The notes below the pieces were generated by a model. The model was given only the letters and a program-made list of their open reading frames with translations, ran no database searches and was not told where the DNA came from. Shown piece by piece: positions 1 to 5,231 of a stretch of DNA of 5,325 nt. Numbering within the stretch: position 1 is the stretch's first letter; every line of letters starts with the position of its first letter. The stretch spans positions 1 through 5,325 of the forward strand of contig JAVBMB010000021.1 in NCBI GenBank assembly GCA_031552995.1, in the 5' to 3' direction. The DNA is from JAVBMB01 sp031552995. Its GTDB lineage: Bacteria; Bacillota; Clostridia; Oscillospirales; Butyricicoccaceae. Made by a program: the position numbers and the translations under genes.

Positions 1-1
1 T

Positions 2-174
2 TAGGCTGTCAAAGAAAGGTGTTCAGGTTTTTTGCATGAAAAGTAACGTGATTAAAAAGTTCCTAAAACCCCCGCTTATAATCAAAAATTCCGGGAATTC
101 ATTTCCCGAGAATTTTTATCAAAATTGAAAATTGTCGAAAACCCTCAACGGAGTGGGTTTTTCGACAAGCTGAC
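2..174 (+). repeat. Left copy of a ~174-bp intergenic repeat (inverted relative to the copy at 5029-5202)
   Basis: Bases 2-174 match the reverse complement of 5029-5202 almost end to end, with roughly ten substitutions and a few 1-nt indels (about 90% identity by hand alignment). The outer end starts TAGGCTGTCAAAG and the inner end finishes AAGCTGAC. It contains two hairpins. Hairpin A pairs 84-97 with 103-117, a 14-bp AT-rich stem with a bulged A109 and a 5-nt loop. Hairpin B pairs 132-144 with 155-168. It has no convincing reading frame and no transposase, so it resembles a MITE-like or other dispersed intergenic repeat. The open frame running through it into the first gene appears fortuitous. 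I do not recognise a named family. The left boundary is one base from the window edge, so the outer flank cannot be examined. Confidence 0.9.
113..168 (-). terminator. Hairpin B of the left repeat, terminator-like on the minus strand
   Basis: Bases 132-144 pair with 155-168: thirteen base pairs, one bulged T158, and the 10-nt loop TCAACGGAGT. Read on the minus strand, the stem is followed by T-rich sequence (complement of 113-131), the layout of a Rho-independent terminator facing out of the gene block. On the plus strand no T-tract follows directly. Termination is inferred from structure only. Confidence 0.5.
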
Positions 175-198
175 ACCCCGGCCTTTTGGCCGGGGTGT
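173..198 (+). terminator. Perfect 11-bp GC-rich hairpin at the inner edge of the left repeat
   Basis: ACACCCCGGCC (173-183) and GGCCGGGGTGT (188-198) form a perfect 11-bp stem closed by TTTT. Only a weak T-run follows (TAGGCTGTTT), so it may be an inefficient terminator of read-through from upstream or simply an insertion target for the repeat. It occupies the place of the unrelated palindrome 5002-5030 at the right repeat, which shows that this hairpin is not a conserved part of the repeat. Confidence 0.6.
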
Positions 199-421
199 TA
201 GGCTGTTTGCGTATATGCAGGCGGCTTTTGACTTGTCCGCCGGGAGGAAAACCGGTATGTACCGGTTTGCGTTAACCACTCAGACGGTTTTCTGCGGACA
301 TTTGTATCATCTCTATTGTATTATGATAAGATTCGATGTATCATATGTATACACCGTGTATGGTTTTGAGACGCGACTCAGCGTGCCATGCGTCTTACAT
401 TCTGAAAGAGGGCTGTTTATA
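199..421 (+). promoter_or_regulatory. AT-rich leader and probable promoter region of the regulator gene
   Basis: About 220 bp with no convincing gene, presumably carrying the promoter of the regulator-hydrolase operon. An 8-bp perfect inverted repeat, AAACCGGT/ACCGGTTT (249-256/261-268), is enclosed by a 7-bp complement, TGTCCGC/GCGGACA (234-240/294-300), so a small structured element is possible. TGTATCAT occurs directly repeated at 303-310 and 337-344, and the complement ATGATA lies between them at 323-328, so these could be operator half-sites. The best sigma-A-like match is TTGTAT (302-307), 17 bp, GATAAG (325-330), which is weak. No -24/-12 sigma-54 promoter (GG-N10-GC) was found. A good Shine-Dalgarno (GGGAGG, 242-247) precedes an in-frame ATG at 257. 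Confidence 0.4.
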
Positions 422-2095
422 ATGCTTTCAAAAATCAAAGAGGACGTGCTTAAGCACGCCCAGGTTATCTCGAACACGCTTGATGTCGATGTGCTGATTA
501 TCGACAGCGATTACAATGTTGTCACGGCGACGCGCAGGTATTTTGACTCGTACGACAGCATCGGACCGAACACGCTTATCGGCAGCACAATCCACAACCG
601 GCGCAATGTCATAGTGCGTTCGAGGGCGGATGTAGAATCGTGCCGCATATGCGGAGCGTATGAAAAATGCAAGATGGACGGGTTTGTCGGCGTGCCCGTC
701 TATTTGGACGGCGACGTTGTCGGCGCCGTCGCCCTTGTCATGCCAAGCTTCCGTGCGGACAAGGTGTTTGAGGACGAGGACGGCGCAGTCAGGTTTATCG
801 AGAGCATGGCCGAGCTGCTTGCCGGCAAGCTGAAGGCCGGCATAAGCATCATGCAGCTTGAAACGACGCGCCGCGAGCGCGAGATTATCATGGACACACT
901 GAAGGACGCGTATGCCTTTACGACGGCGGGCGGCGTTATTACATACTGCAACAGAAAGTTTAGCGAGGTGTTTTGCCCCGACGGGCAGACGGCGGCAGGC
1001 AAGTATCTCGGCGCCGTCATAGCCCACCCGCGCATAGACGAGCTTGTCTCGGTGCAGCAGGATATAAAAAACCAGATTATTTTTTACGAGAGCCATAATG
1101 TATCGTTTTACGGATATCTGTCGTGCATGCAGGTGGCTGCCGGAGGGGTGCGCAGCGGCATGACCTTCCGGTTTAAGGCGCTTGCGGAGGACGGAGGAAA
1201 CGGCAAAGGCGCACATGACCTTGAAAAAGGCGTAACGTTCAACTGGCTTGGCAGGGGCTTCTTCCCGGAAAATGTCGTGCACGAGGCAAAACGCCTGGCA
1301 GTGACGGATAAAAATATCCTGATTTGCGGCGACGAGGGCTCGGGCGGCAAGCTGCTTGCCAAGTGCATACATAACTACTCCAACCGCAGCGACAGGCCGA
1401 TTACCGTCATCGAGTGCCATCGCATATACCGCGATAATCTGCCGTTGTCACTGTTCGGCATCATCGGCAGGCTGCACGGCGCGCAGGACGGTACGGTTGT
1501 GTTCAGCGATATCGAGCGCATGCCGATGTCTCTTCAGGTCGAGCTTGTCGATTTCCTCAAGCGGCCGGCCGGCCGCGGCTCTGCCGACATGGTGGACACC
1601 CGATTTATCTATCTTACCCAGCGCAACCTGCAGGAGTGTACCGAGCGCGGGCTGTTCCTTGACGAGCTGTACTACCGTATTTCGGAAAATGCCGTCGAAA
1701 TCCCGCCGCTGCGCGAAGAGCCCGAGCTGCTGCGCCGCCAGATAAAAAACTGCATTGAGTTCTATAAAAAACGCTACGGGCGGCCGGGCTTTTCCGTCAC
1801 GGATGAAGAGCTTGACAGGCTGTGCGCCTGCCCGTGGTACGGCAACATCCAGCAGGTGGAGGAGTATTGCGACTGCATGGTGTTCTCCGGTTCGGTGGAT
1901 ATTGCCCTGTCCGAGGTGCTCGTCGGGCGGCCGCCCGTTGTCGCGCTGCGCGACAACAACCGCACGATAAGCGATATCGAGCGCAAGATGATATCCGACA
2001 TGCTTCAAGCGAGGGAGAGCAAGGAGAAAATCGCCCAGATTCTCGGTATTTCCCGCGCGACGCTATACCGAAAAATTAAGAGCTATCAGCTGTGA
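422..2095 (+). CDS. NtrC/TyrR-type transcriptional regulator with degenerate AAA+ domain lacking the GAFTGA loop
   Basis: This is a 557-residue cytoplasmic DNA-binding regulator of the enhancer-binding-protein type. Residues ~1-140 form a GAF-like sensor segment with a CxxCx5C motif (C74, C77, C83). Residues ~150-255 look like a PAS domain and ~277-510 align to the sigma-54-activator AAA+ module. The last ~40 residues are a Fis-type HTH (EKIAQILGISRATLYRKIK). The AAA+ core is eroded: Walker A reads GDEGSGGKL (303-311) where GESGTGKEL is usual, Walker B reads VVFSDI where LFLDEI is usual, and sensor II reads GNIQQV where GNVREL is usual. Only ten residues separate LFG (344-346) from GT (357-358), so the GAFTGA loop is absent. 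ELYYRI and PPLRE persist. It therefore probably acts without sigma-54, as TyrR does (inference). I chose ATG422 because GAGGG lies 9 nt upstream and family-like sequence begins there. In-frame ATG257 would add 55 atypical residues and cannot be excluded. Confidence 0.88.
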   Translation: MLSKIKEDVLKHAQVISNTLDVDVLIIDSDYNVVTATRRYFDSYDSIGPNTLIGSTIHNRRNVIVRSRADVESCRICGAYEKCKMDGFVGVPVYLDGDVVGAVALVMPSFRADKVFEDEDGAVRFIESMAELLAGKLKAGISIMQLETTRREREIIMDTLKDAYAFTTAGGVITYCNRKFSEVFCPDGQTAAGKYLGAVIAHPRIDELVSVQQDIKNQIIFYESHNVSFYGYLSCMQVAAGGVRSGMTFRFKALAEDGGNGKGAHDLEKGVTFNWLGRGFFPENVVHEAKRLAVTDKNILICGDEGSGGKLLAKCIHNYSNRSDRPITVIECHRIYRDNLPLSLFGIIGRLHGAQDGTVVFSDIERMPMSLQVELVDFLKRPAGRGSADMVDTRFIYLTQRNLQECTERGLFLDELYYRISENAVEIPPLREEPELLRRQIKNCIEFYKKRYGRPGFSVTDEELDRLCACPWYGNIQQVEEYCDCMVFSGSVDIALSEVLVGRPPVVALRDNNRTISDIERKMISDMLQARESKEKIAQILGISRATLYRKIKSYQL

Positions 2096-2100
2096 GGAGG
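2094..2100 (+). promoter_or_regulatory. Strong RBS overlapping the regulator stop codon
   Basis: GAGGAGG begins inside the TGA stop (2093-2095) of the regulator gene and lies 7 nt before the ATG at 2108. This fixes the start of the second gene and implies translational coupling with the regulator. Confidence 0.9.
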
Positions 2101-2107
2101 CAGGACA

Positions 2108-2587
2108 ATGATTAAGAACGAAAAGCACGACAGGGGACAGCATATCGAGGATATGCGCAACGCGTTTGAGCACAGAGCCGTGTGGTTTTACAACCTGATT
2201 GATGAGGCGGTAAAACGGGGGCTGGATATTGACTTTGCCCGCGCCGCCATCACGGAGTGCGGCTGCTTCCACGGCAGGACAAAGTACACGCAAACCGACA
2301 ATATCGAGGCGTTTGCCAAGGAGTTTGCAAACAGCAATGTCGTGGATATTTTTGAGATGGATGTAAAGACAGACCCGCGCGAGATGAATATAGAGTTCCA
2401 CTACTGCCCGCTTGTGTCGGCGTGGATGAAGCTGACAGGCGACGAGGAAAAAATCGCGACGCTTTGCGACATCGCGATGGACGGCGACCGCGGCATAGCC
2501 AGCGAGTTCCCGGCGTTTGAGTTTTCGCTTGGCAAGACGATTGCCAAGGGCGACGGCGTGTGCCAGGTTAAGTTTATCAAAAAATAG
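2108..2587 (+). CDS. L-2-amino-thiazoline-4-carboxylic acid (ATC) hydrolase family protein
   Basis: This 159-residue, soluble protein has no signal peptide or membrane segment. I recognise the ATC hydrolase-like family from the C-terminal pattern: FHYCPLVSAW (H98, C100), then LCDIAMDGDRGIASEFPAFEF (around 119-139), then LGKTIAKGDGVCQVKF near the end. Cysteines at 51, 53, 100, 120 and 152 and histidines at 55 and 98 are candidate functional residues. The founding Pseudomonas enzymes open the thiazoline ring of L-ATC to a carbamoyl-cysteine on the way to L-cysteine. Many anaerobe homologues have no carbamoyl-cysteine hydrolase beside them, and none is present here, so the real substrate is uncertain. 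The gene starts 12 bp after the regulator stop with an excellent RBS, so the two form an operon and the regulator may respond to this protein's substrate or product (inference). Length is complete for a compact member of the family. Confidence 0.85.
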   Translation: MIKNEKHDRGQHIEDMRNAFEHRAVWFYNLIDEAVKRGLDIDFARAAITECGCFHGRTKYTQTDNIEAFAKEFANSNVVDIFEMDVKTDPREMNIEFHYCPLVSAWMKLTGDEEKIATLCDIAMDGDRGIASEFPAFEFSLGKTIAKGDGVCQVKFIKK

Positions 2588-2597
2588 CGCGAAAGTT

Positions 2598-2641
2598 CGA
2601 AGCATCATCTGCCGGGGCGAAATCCGGCAGATAATGCTTCG
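2598..2641 (+). terminator. 18-bp hairpin after the regulator-hydrolase operon
   Basis: Bases 2598-2615 pair with 2624-2641 over 18 positions with one mismatch (C2606/A2633) and an 8-nt loop, starting 11 nt after the stop codon. Its position suits the operon terminator, but the following bases (CGGCTGTGGTTATTC) lack a clean T-tract. It may instead be a 3' stabilising hairpin. Confidence 0.6.
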
Positions 2642-2683
2642 CGGCTGTGGTTATTCTTGAGGTGTCGGGCGCCGCCTGCCGTG

Positions 2684-2777
2684 CCTGACATATGCCGCCG
2701 GCTGAGGTGTAATTAAACCCGTGTTATCCGGATTATTTTGCCGGGCGGGGTTATACAGCCAACGCCGGCATGTCAGG
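2684..2777 (+). promoter_or_regulatory. Nested stem-loop leader in front of the kinase gene
   Basis: Four helices nest in order. CCTGACAT plus GCCG (2684-2691, 2694-2697) pairs with CGGC plus ATGTCAGG (2766-2777), 12 bp with a 2-nt bulge. GGCTG (2700-2704) pairs with CAGCC (2756-2760). AACCC (2716-2720) pairs with GGGTT (2748-2752). CCGG (2728-2731) pairs with CCGG (2741-2744). The basal helix ends directly against the kinase Shine-Dalgarno (2778-2783). It matches no riboswitch class I know. The promoter of the kinase, if separate, should lie in or just before this stretch, but I see no strong -35/-10 pair. Confidence 0.35.
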
Positions 2778-2783
2778 AAAGGA
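2778..2783 (+). promoter_or_regulatory. RBS deciding the kinase start
   Basis: AAAGGA (within AGGAAAGGA) lies 7 nt before ATG2791. The upstream in-frame ATG2770 has no Shine-Dalgarno and lies within the predicted basal helix, so ATG2791 is the preferred start. Confidence 0.75.
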
Positions 2784-2790
2784 AGCTTCG

Positions 2791-4899
2791 ATGGTCAGGA
2801 TTGCGTTTACGGCAATGGCTTTAGCGGGCGCGGGGATTATGGGCTTTGCCGCTGCCAGATACATCACGCTTGTCAGGAAGATACGCGGTCTTAAAAGCAC
2901 GAGAAGCAAGCTTGACACGGTGATGCAAAATGTGTCGGTTGTGATGATGCTATTATTTGTCATCGGCTACCTGATAGGCGCGAACGATGTGTGGCGCCGG
3001 GATGTGGAGCCAATCTATTATTTTGTCATCATTATGTTCCTGTGCGGCGCGGTATTTATCGCGCTGCTTGTTGAAAACATACGCGTGATGGAGCTTGCTC
3101 TGCAAAAGTCGAACGACGAGCTGAGGGATGTGTTTGACGAGGTCGAGCGGCGCAATGTAAAGCTGCAGGAGGAGATTGACCGCCGCGTGCAGGATATTGT
3201 CAACCAGGACAGCCTGCTTCTGATGCTTAACAATGTGGCGGCGATGCTTCTTGCCGCCGGGGTAAAGGAGTTCCGAAGCGCGCTGATGACCAGCTTTGGG
3301 CTGATGGCCGAAAGCGTCGGGGCCGACAGGGTGTATCTGTGGAAAAACAGCCTGCGTGACGGCGTCATGTACACATCGCAGATATATGAATGGTCGGAAG
3401 GGGCGGTGCCTCAGCAGGGCAACGCGCTTACCGTCGATGTGTCGCTTAGCGACATGCCCGGCGGATGGAAGGACAAGCTGTCGCGCGGGGCAAGCGTCAA
3501 CAGCCCGGTAAGCCGCCTTACGCAGGAGGAGAAAAATCAGCTGGGGCCGCAGGGCGTCCTGTCGGTTCTTGCCGTTCCGGTTTTTTTGCGCGGCGAGTTC
3601 TGGGGCTTTATCGGGTTTGACGACTGCCACAGCGAGCGGTTCTTTTCGGGCGAGGAAGAGCGCGTTTTGCGCGCCGGCGGTATGCTTGTCACAAACGCCG
3701 TGCTGCGTAACGAGGCGACAATCGGCCTGATGGAGGCGCGGGAGGAGGCGATGAGCAGCAACCGGGCGAAGAGCGACTTCCTGGCGAATATGAGCCATGA
3801 GATACGCACGCCGATAAACGCGATTACCGGCATGGCGGTTATCGCGCGCGGCACGCAGGATATAGGTAAAATCCACGACTGCCTGACGAAGATTGACACA
3901 TCGTCGCGCCCGCTGCTGGCGCTCGTCAACGACATTCTGGACATCAACAAGATTGAGGCGAACCGTCTGGAGCTTGCGCACGAGCCTTTTGCGCTTGACG
4001 CCGCCGTCGACGGCGTCATCAGCATCATCGGCGTGCGCGCCGCCGAAAAACAGCAGACGCTGAGCGTCGACATAGCGCAGGGCGCGCCGAAAATCGTCAT
4101 CGGGGACGATATGCGCCTGTCGCAGGTGATGCTCAACATCCTGAGCAACGCGGTAAAGTTCACGCCGGAACGGGGGGAGATTCATTTTTCGCTGCGGCCT
4201 GTTGCGGAGAAAGACAACATGCACGACATCGAAATCTCGGTCACCGACAACGGCATCGGCCTGACGGAGGAGCAGATAGGGCGGCTGTTCATCAAGTTTG
4301 AGCAGGCCGAACGCGGCACGGCGCGCCGTTTTGGCGGAACCGGGCTCGGGCTTGTAATCACGAAGAATATTGTAGAGATGATGGGCGGCAAAATAGCGGT
4401 AAAAAGCCGCCCCGGCGAGGGCAGCACATTTACGGTGCGCGTCAGGCTGGAGGGCGGCACATATGATATGCTTCGCAAACAGGCTGCGCCCGGCGCCTGC
4501 TCGTATGACTTCAGCGGGCGCAGGGCGCTGCTTGTTGAGGATATAGAAATCAACCGCGAGATTGTCATCGAGCTGCTGGCGGAAACAGGGCTTGTGATAG
4601 ACTGCGCCGAAAACGGGCAGCAGGCGCTGGAAATGATTGAGGCCGCCGCCGGCGCGTATGATGTGGTGTATATGGACGTGCAGATGCCGGTGATGGACGG
4701 GTATACCGCGACGAAAAAGCTGCGCGCGTCCGGCCGCCCGTGGGCCGGGACACTGCCGGTGATTGCGATGACGGCCAACGCGTTTTCGGACGATGTGGAA
4801 AAGTGCCGTCAGGCCGGAATGAACGACCATGTGGCAAAGCCGGTGGACATCGATATGCTGCTTAGGAAAACCGACATGTATTTGGCCGGCGTCCGGTGA
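2791..4899 (+). CDS. Membrane-bound hybrid sensor histidine kinase (3 TM, GAF, HisKA, HATPase, receiver)
   Basis: This 702-residue two-component hybrid kinase is anchored in the membrane. Hydrophobic segments at ~4-22, ~48-64 and ~74-95 leave only short extracytoplasmic parts. A charged helical, probably coiled-coil linker covers ~95-140 and a GAF-like sensor domain ~145-310. The HisKA dimerisation helix carries the phospho-acceptor H336 (FLANMSHEIRTPINAI). The ATPase domain shows the N box (N449, N453), G1 DNGIG (486-490), an F-box-like LFIKFEQAE and G2 GGTGLGL (515-521). The C-terminal receiver (~576-695) has the acidic pair E583/D584, phosphorylation site D629 (YMDVQMPVMDG), T661 and K683. 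All catalytic residues are present, so it should be active. There is no Hpt or DNA-binding output domain, so a separate phosphotransfer partner or internal control by the receiver is expected. The small extracytoplasmic region suggests signal sensing in the membrane or by the cytoplasmic GAF domain (inference). Cognate partners are not in this window. Confidence 0.95.
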   Translation: MVRIAFTAMALAGAGIMGFAAARYITLVRKIRGLKSTRSKLDTVMQNVSVVMMLLFVIGYLIGANDVWRRDVEPIYYFVIIMFLCGAVFIALLVENIRVMELALQKSNDELRDVFDEVERRNVKLQEEIDRRVQDIVNQDSLLLMLNNVAAMLLAAGVKEFRSALMTSFGLMAESVGADRVYLWKNSLRDGVMYTSQIYEWSEGAVPQQGNALTVDVSLSDMPGGWKDKLSRGASVNSPVSRLTQEEKNQLGPQGVLSVLAVPVFLRGEFWGFIGFDDCHSERFFSGEEERVLRAGGMLVTNAVLRNEATIGLMEAREEAMSSNRAKSDFLANMSHEIRTPINAITGMAVIARGTQDIGKIHDCLTKIDTSSRPLLALVNDILDINKIEANRLELAHEPFALDAAVDGVISIIGVRAAEKQQTLSVDIAQGAPKIVIGDDMRLSQVMLNILSNAVKFTPERGEIHFSLRPVAEKDNMHDIEISVTDNGIGLTEEQIGRLFIKFEQAERGTARRFGGTGLGLVITKNIVEMMGGKIAVKSRPGEGSTFTVRVRLEGGTYDMLRKQAAPGACSYDFSGRRALLVEDIEINREIVIELLAETGLVIDCAENGQQALEMIEAAAGAYDVVYMDVQMPVMDGYTATKKLRASGRPWAGTLPVIAMTANAFSDDVEKCRQAGMNDHVAKPVDIDMLLRKTDMYLAGVR

Positions 4900-4940
4900 C
4901 TGTTTTCGGCAAAAAAACATCGAAAGCGGCCGAAAAACAG
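4900..4940 (+). other. Weak hairpin immediately after the kinase stop codon
   Basis: CTGTTTTCGGC (4900-4910) pairs with GCCGAAAAACAG (4929-4940) with a single bulge and an 18-nt loop starting with seven A residues. No T-tract follows (GGCAAAATG), so it is unlikely to terminate transcription by itself. Confidence 0.35.
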
Positions 4941-4947
4941 GGCAAAA

Positions 4948-4963
4948 TGTTTCACGTGAAAAA
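4948..4963. other. Candidate parS (ParB/Spo0J-binding) site
   Basis: TGTTTCACGTGAAAAA matches the Bacillus-type parS consensus TGTTTCACGTGAAACA at 15 of 16 positions and includes the perfect 12-bp palindrome TTTCACGTGAAA (4950-4961). It lies in the intergenic gap between the kinase and the right repeat. Such sites nucleate ParB spreading for chromosome or plasmid segregation and usually lie in the origin-proximal part of the chromosome. A chance 12-bp match in 5 kb is improbable. Function here is inferred, since no parAB genes are in the window. Confidence 0.65.
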
Positions 4964-5001
4964 ACCGGATGTATTTTTGACTTGAAAATATACAGAGTGG
5001 A

Positions 5002-5030
5002 GCGCCGCACGGATAAAATCCGCGCGGCGT
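5002..5030. repeat. 29-nt palindrome at the inner edge of the right repeat (copy 1)
   Basis: Bases 5003-5014 pair with 5018-5029 (12 positions, one A/C mismatch, 3-nt loop). It is 25/29 identical in direct orientation to 5203-5231 on the other side of the right repeat. It starts about 100 bp after the kinase stop codon. Confidence 0.75.
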
Positions 5031-5202
5031 CAGCTTGCCCGAAAACCCACTCCGTTGAGGGTTATCGGGCAATTTTTCATTTTTAATAAAAATTCTTGGG
5101 AAATGAATTCCCGGAATTTTTGATTATAGGCGGGGGCTTAGGGACTTTTTAATCACGTTACTTTTCATGCAAAAAACCTGAATACCTTTCTTTGACAGCC
5201 TA
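5029..5202 (-). repeat. Right copy of the ~174-bp intergenic repeat
   Basis: This is the reverse complement of 2-174 with about 90% identity. On the plus strand it begins GTCAGCTTG and ends TTTGACAGCCTA. Differences include compensated changes in hairpin B and single-base indels in homopolymer runs. Hairpin A is retained but loses one pair where left G108 is A on the corresponding strand. Read towards the outside, the two copies are mirror images around the three-gene block. No open reading frame of note and no transposase lie in it. Confidence 0.9.
5035..5086 (+). terminator. Hairpin B of the right repeat, probable terminator of the kinase gene
   Basis: Bases 5035-5048 pair with 5059-5072 over 14 positions with one mismatch (A5043/A5064). 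The loop ACTCCGTTGA is the exact complement of the left-copy loop. The stem is followed by ATTTTTCATTTTTAA, a good T-rich tail for Rho-independent termination. It is the best terminator candidate downstream of the kinase. Confidence 0.65.
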
Positions 5203-5231
5203 GCGCCGCGCGGATGGAATCCCCGCGGCGT
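5203..5231. repeat. 29-nt palindrome at the outer edge of the right repeat (copy 2)
   Basis: Bases 5204-5215 pair with 5219-5230 (12 positions, one C/C mismatch, 3-nt loop). It directly abuts the outer end of the right repeat and is 25/29 identical to 5002-5030. Only TTTCAGG follows on the plus strand, so a terminator role is doubtful. Confidence 0.75.

Noticed and set aside
125..421. Open frame continuing upstream of the regulator into the repeat
   Set aside because: The first 45 or so codons come from the repeat and its hairpin, which occur elsewhere in this window as non-coding DNA. There is no ribosome binding site at 125, and family-like sequence begins at 422.
1561..1576. 16-nt perfect GC-only palindrome inside the regulator gene
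   Set aside because: It lies in codons for an Arg/Pro/Ala/Gly stretch in GC-rich coding DNA. With no partner copy or conserved context, it is most simply a compositional effect.
428..2008. Two minus-strand open frames of 330 and 186 codons antisense to the regulator gene
   Set aside because: No recognisable domains, no ribosome binding sites, and they overlap a well-supported regulator. Shadows of the real gene.
2620..2641. Possible sigma-54 promoter in CCGGCAGATAATGCTT
   Set aside because: The GG and GC elements are only 8 bp apart instead of 10, and the sequence is fully explained by the arm of the 18-bp hairpin.
4002..4015. 14-nt palindrome CGCCGTCGACGGCG inside the kinase gene
   Set aside because: It encodes ordinary residues between the HisKA and HATPase domains. 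Chance palindrome in GC-rich sequence.
2953..5010. Long minus-strand open frame of 685 codons antisense to the kinase gene
   Set aside because: It mirrors the kinase frame. Its translation is rich in His, Arg and Ala with no recognisable domain, while the plus strand encodes a complete, motif-perfect kinase. It is a GC-rich coding shadow.
4829..5086. Small plus-strand open frame of 85 codons overlapping the kinase 3' end
   Set aside because: It lies out of frame inside the kinase and then runs through the parS site and terminator hairpin. No domain and no ribosome binding site.
2..5202. Calling the whole block a transposon with target-site duplication
   Set aside because: There is no transposase, and only one base of left flank is visible, so no duplication at the outer ends can be tested. 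The arms are reported as repeats only.
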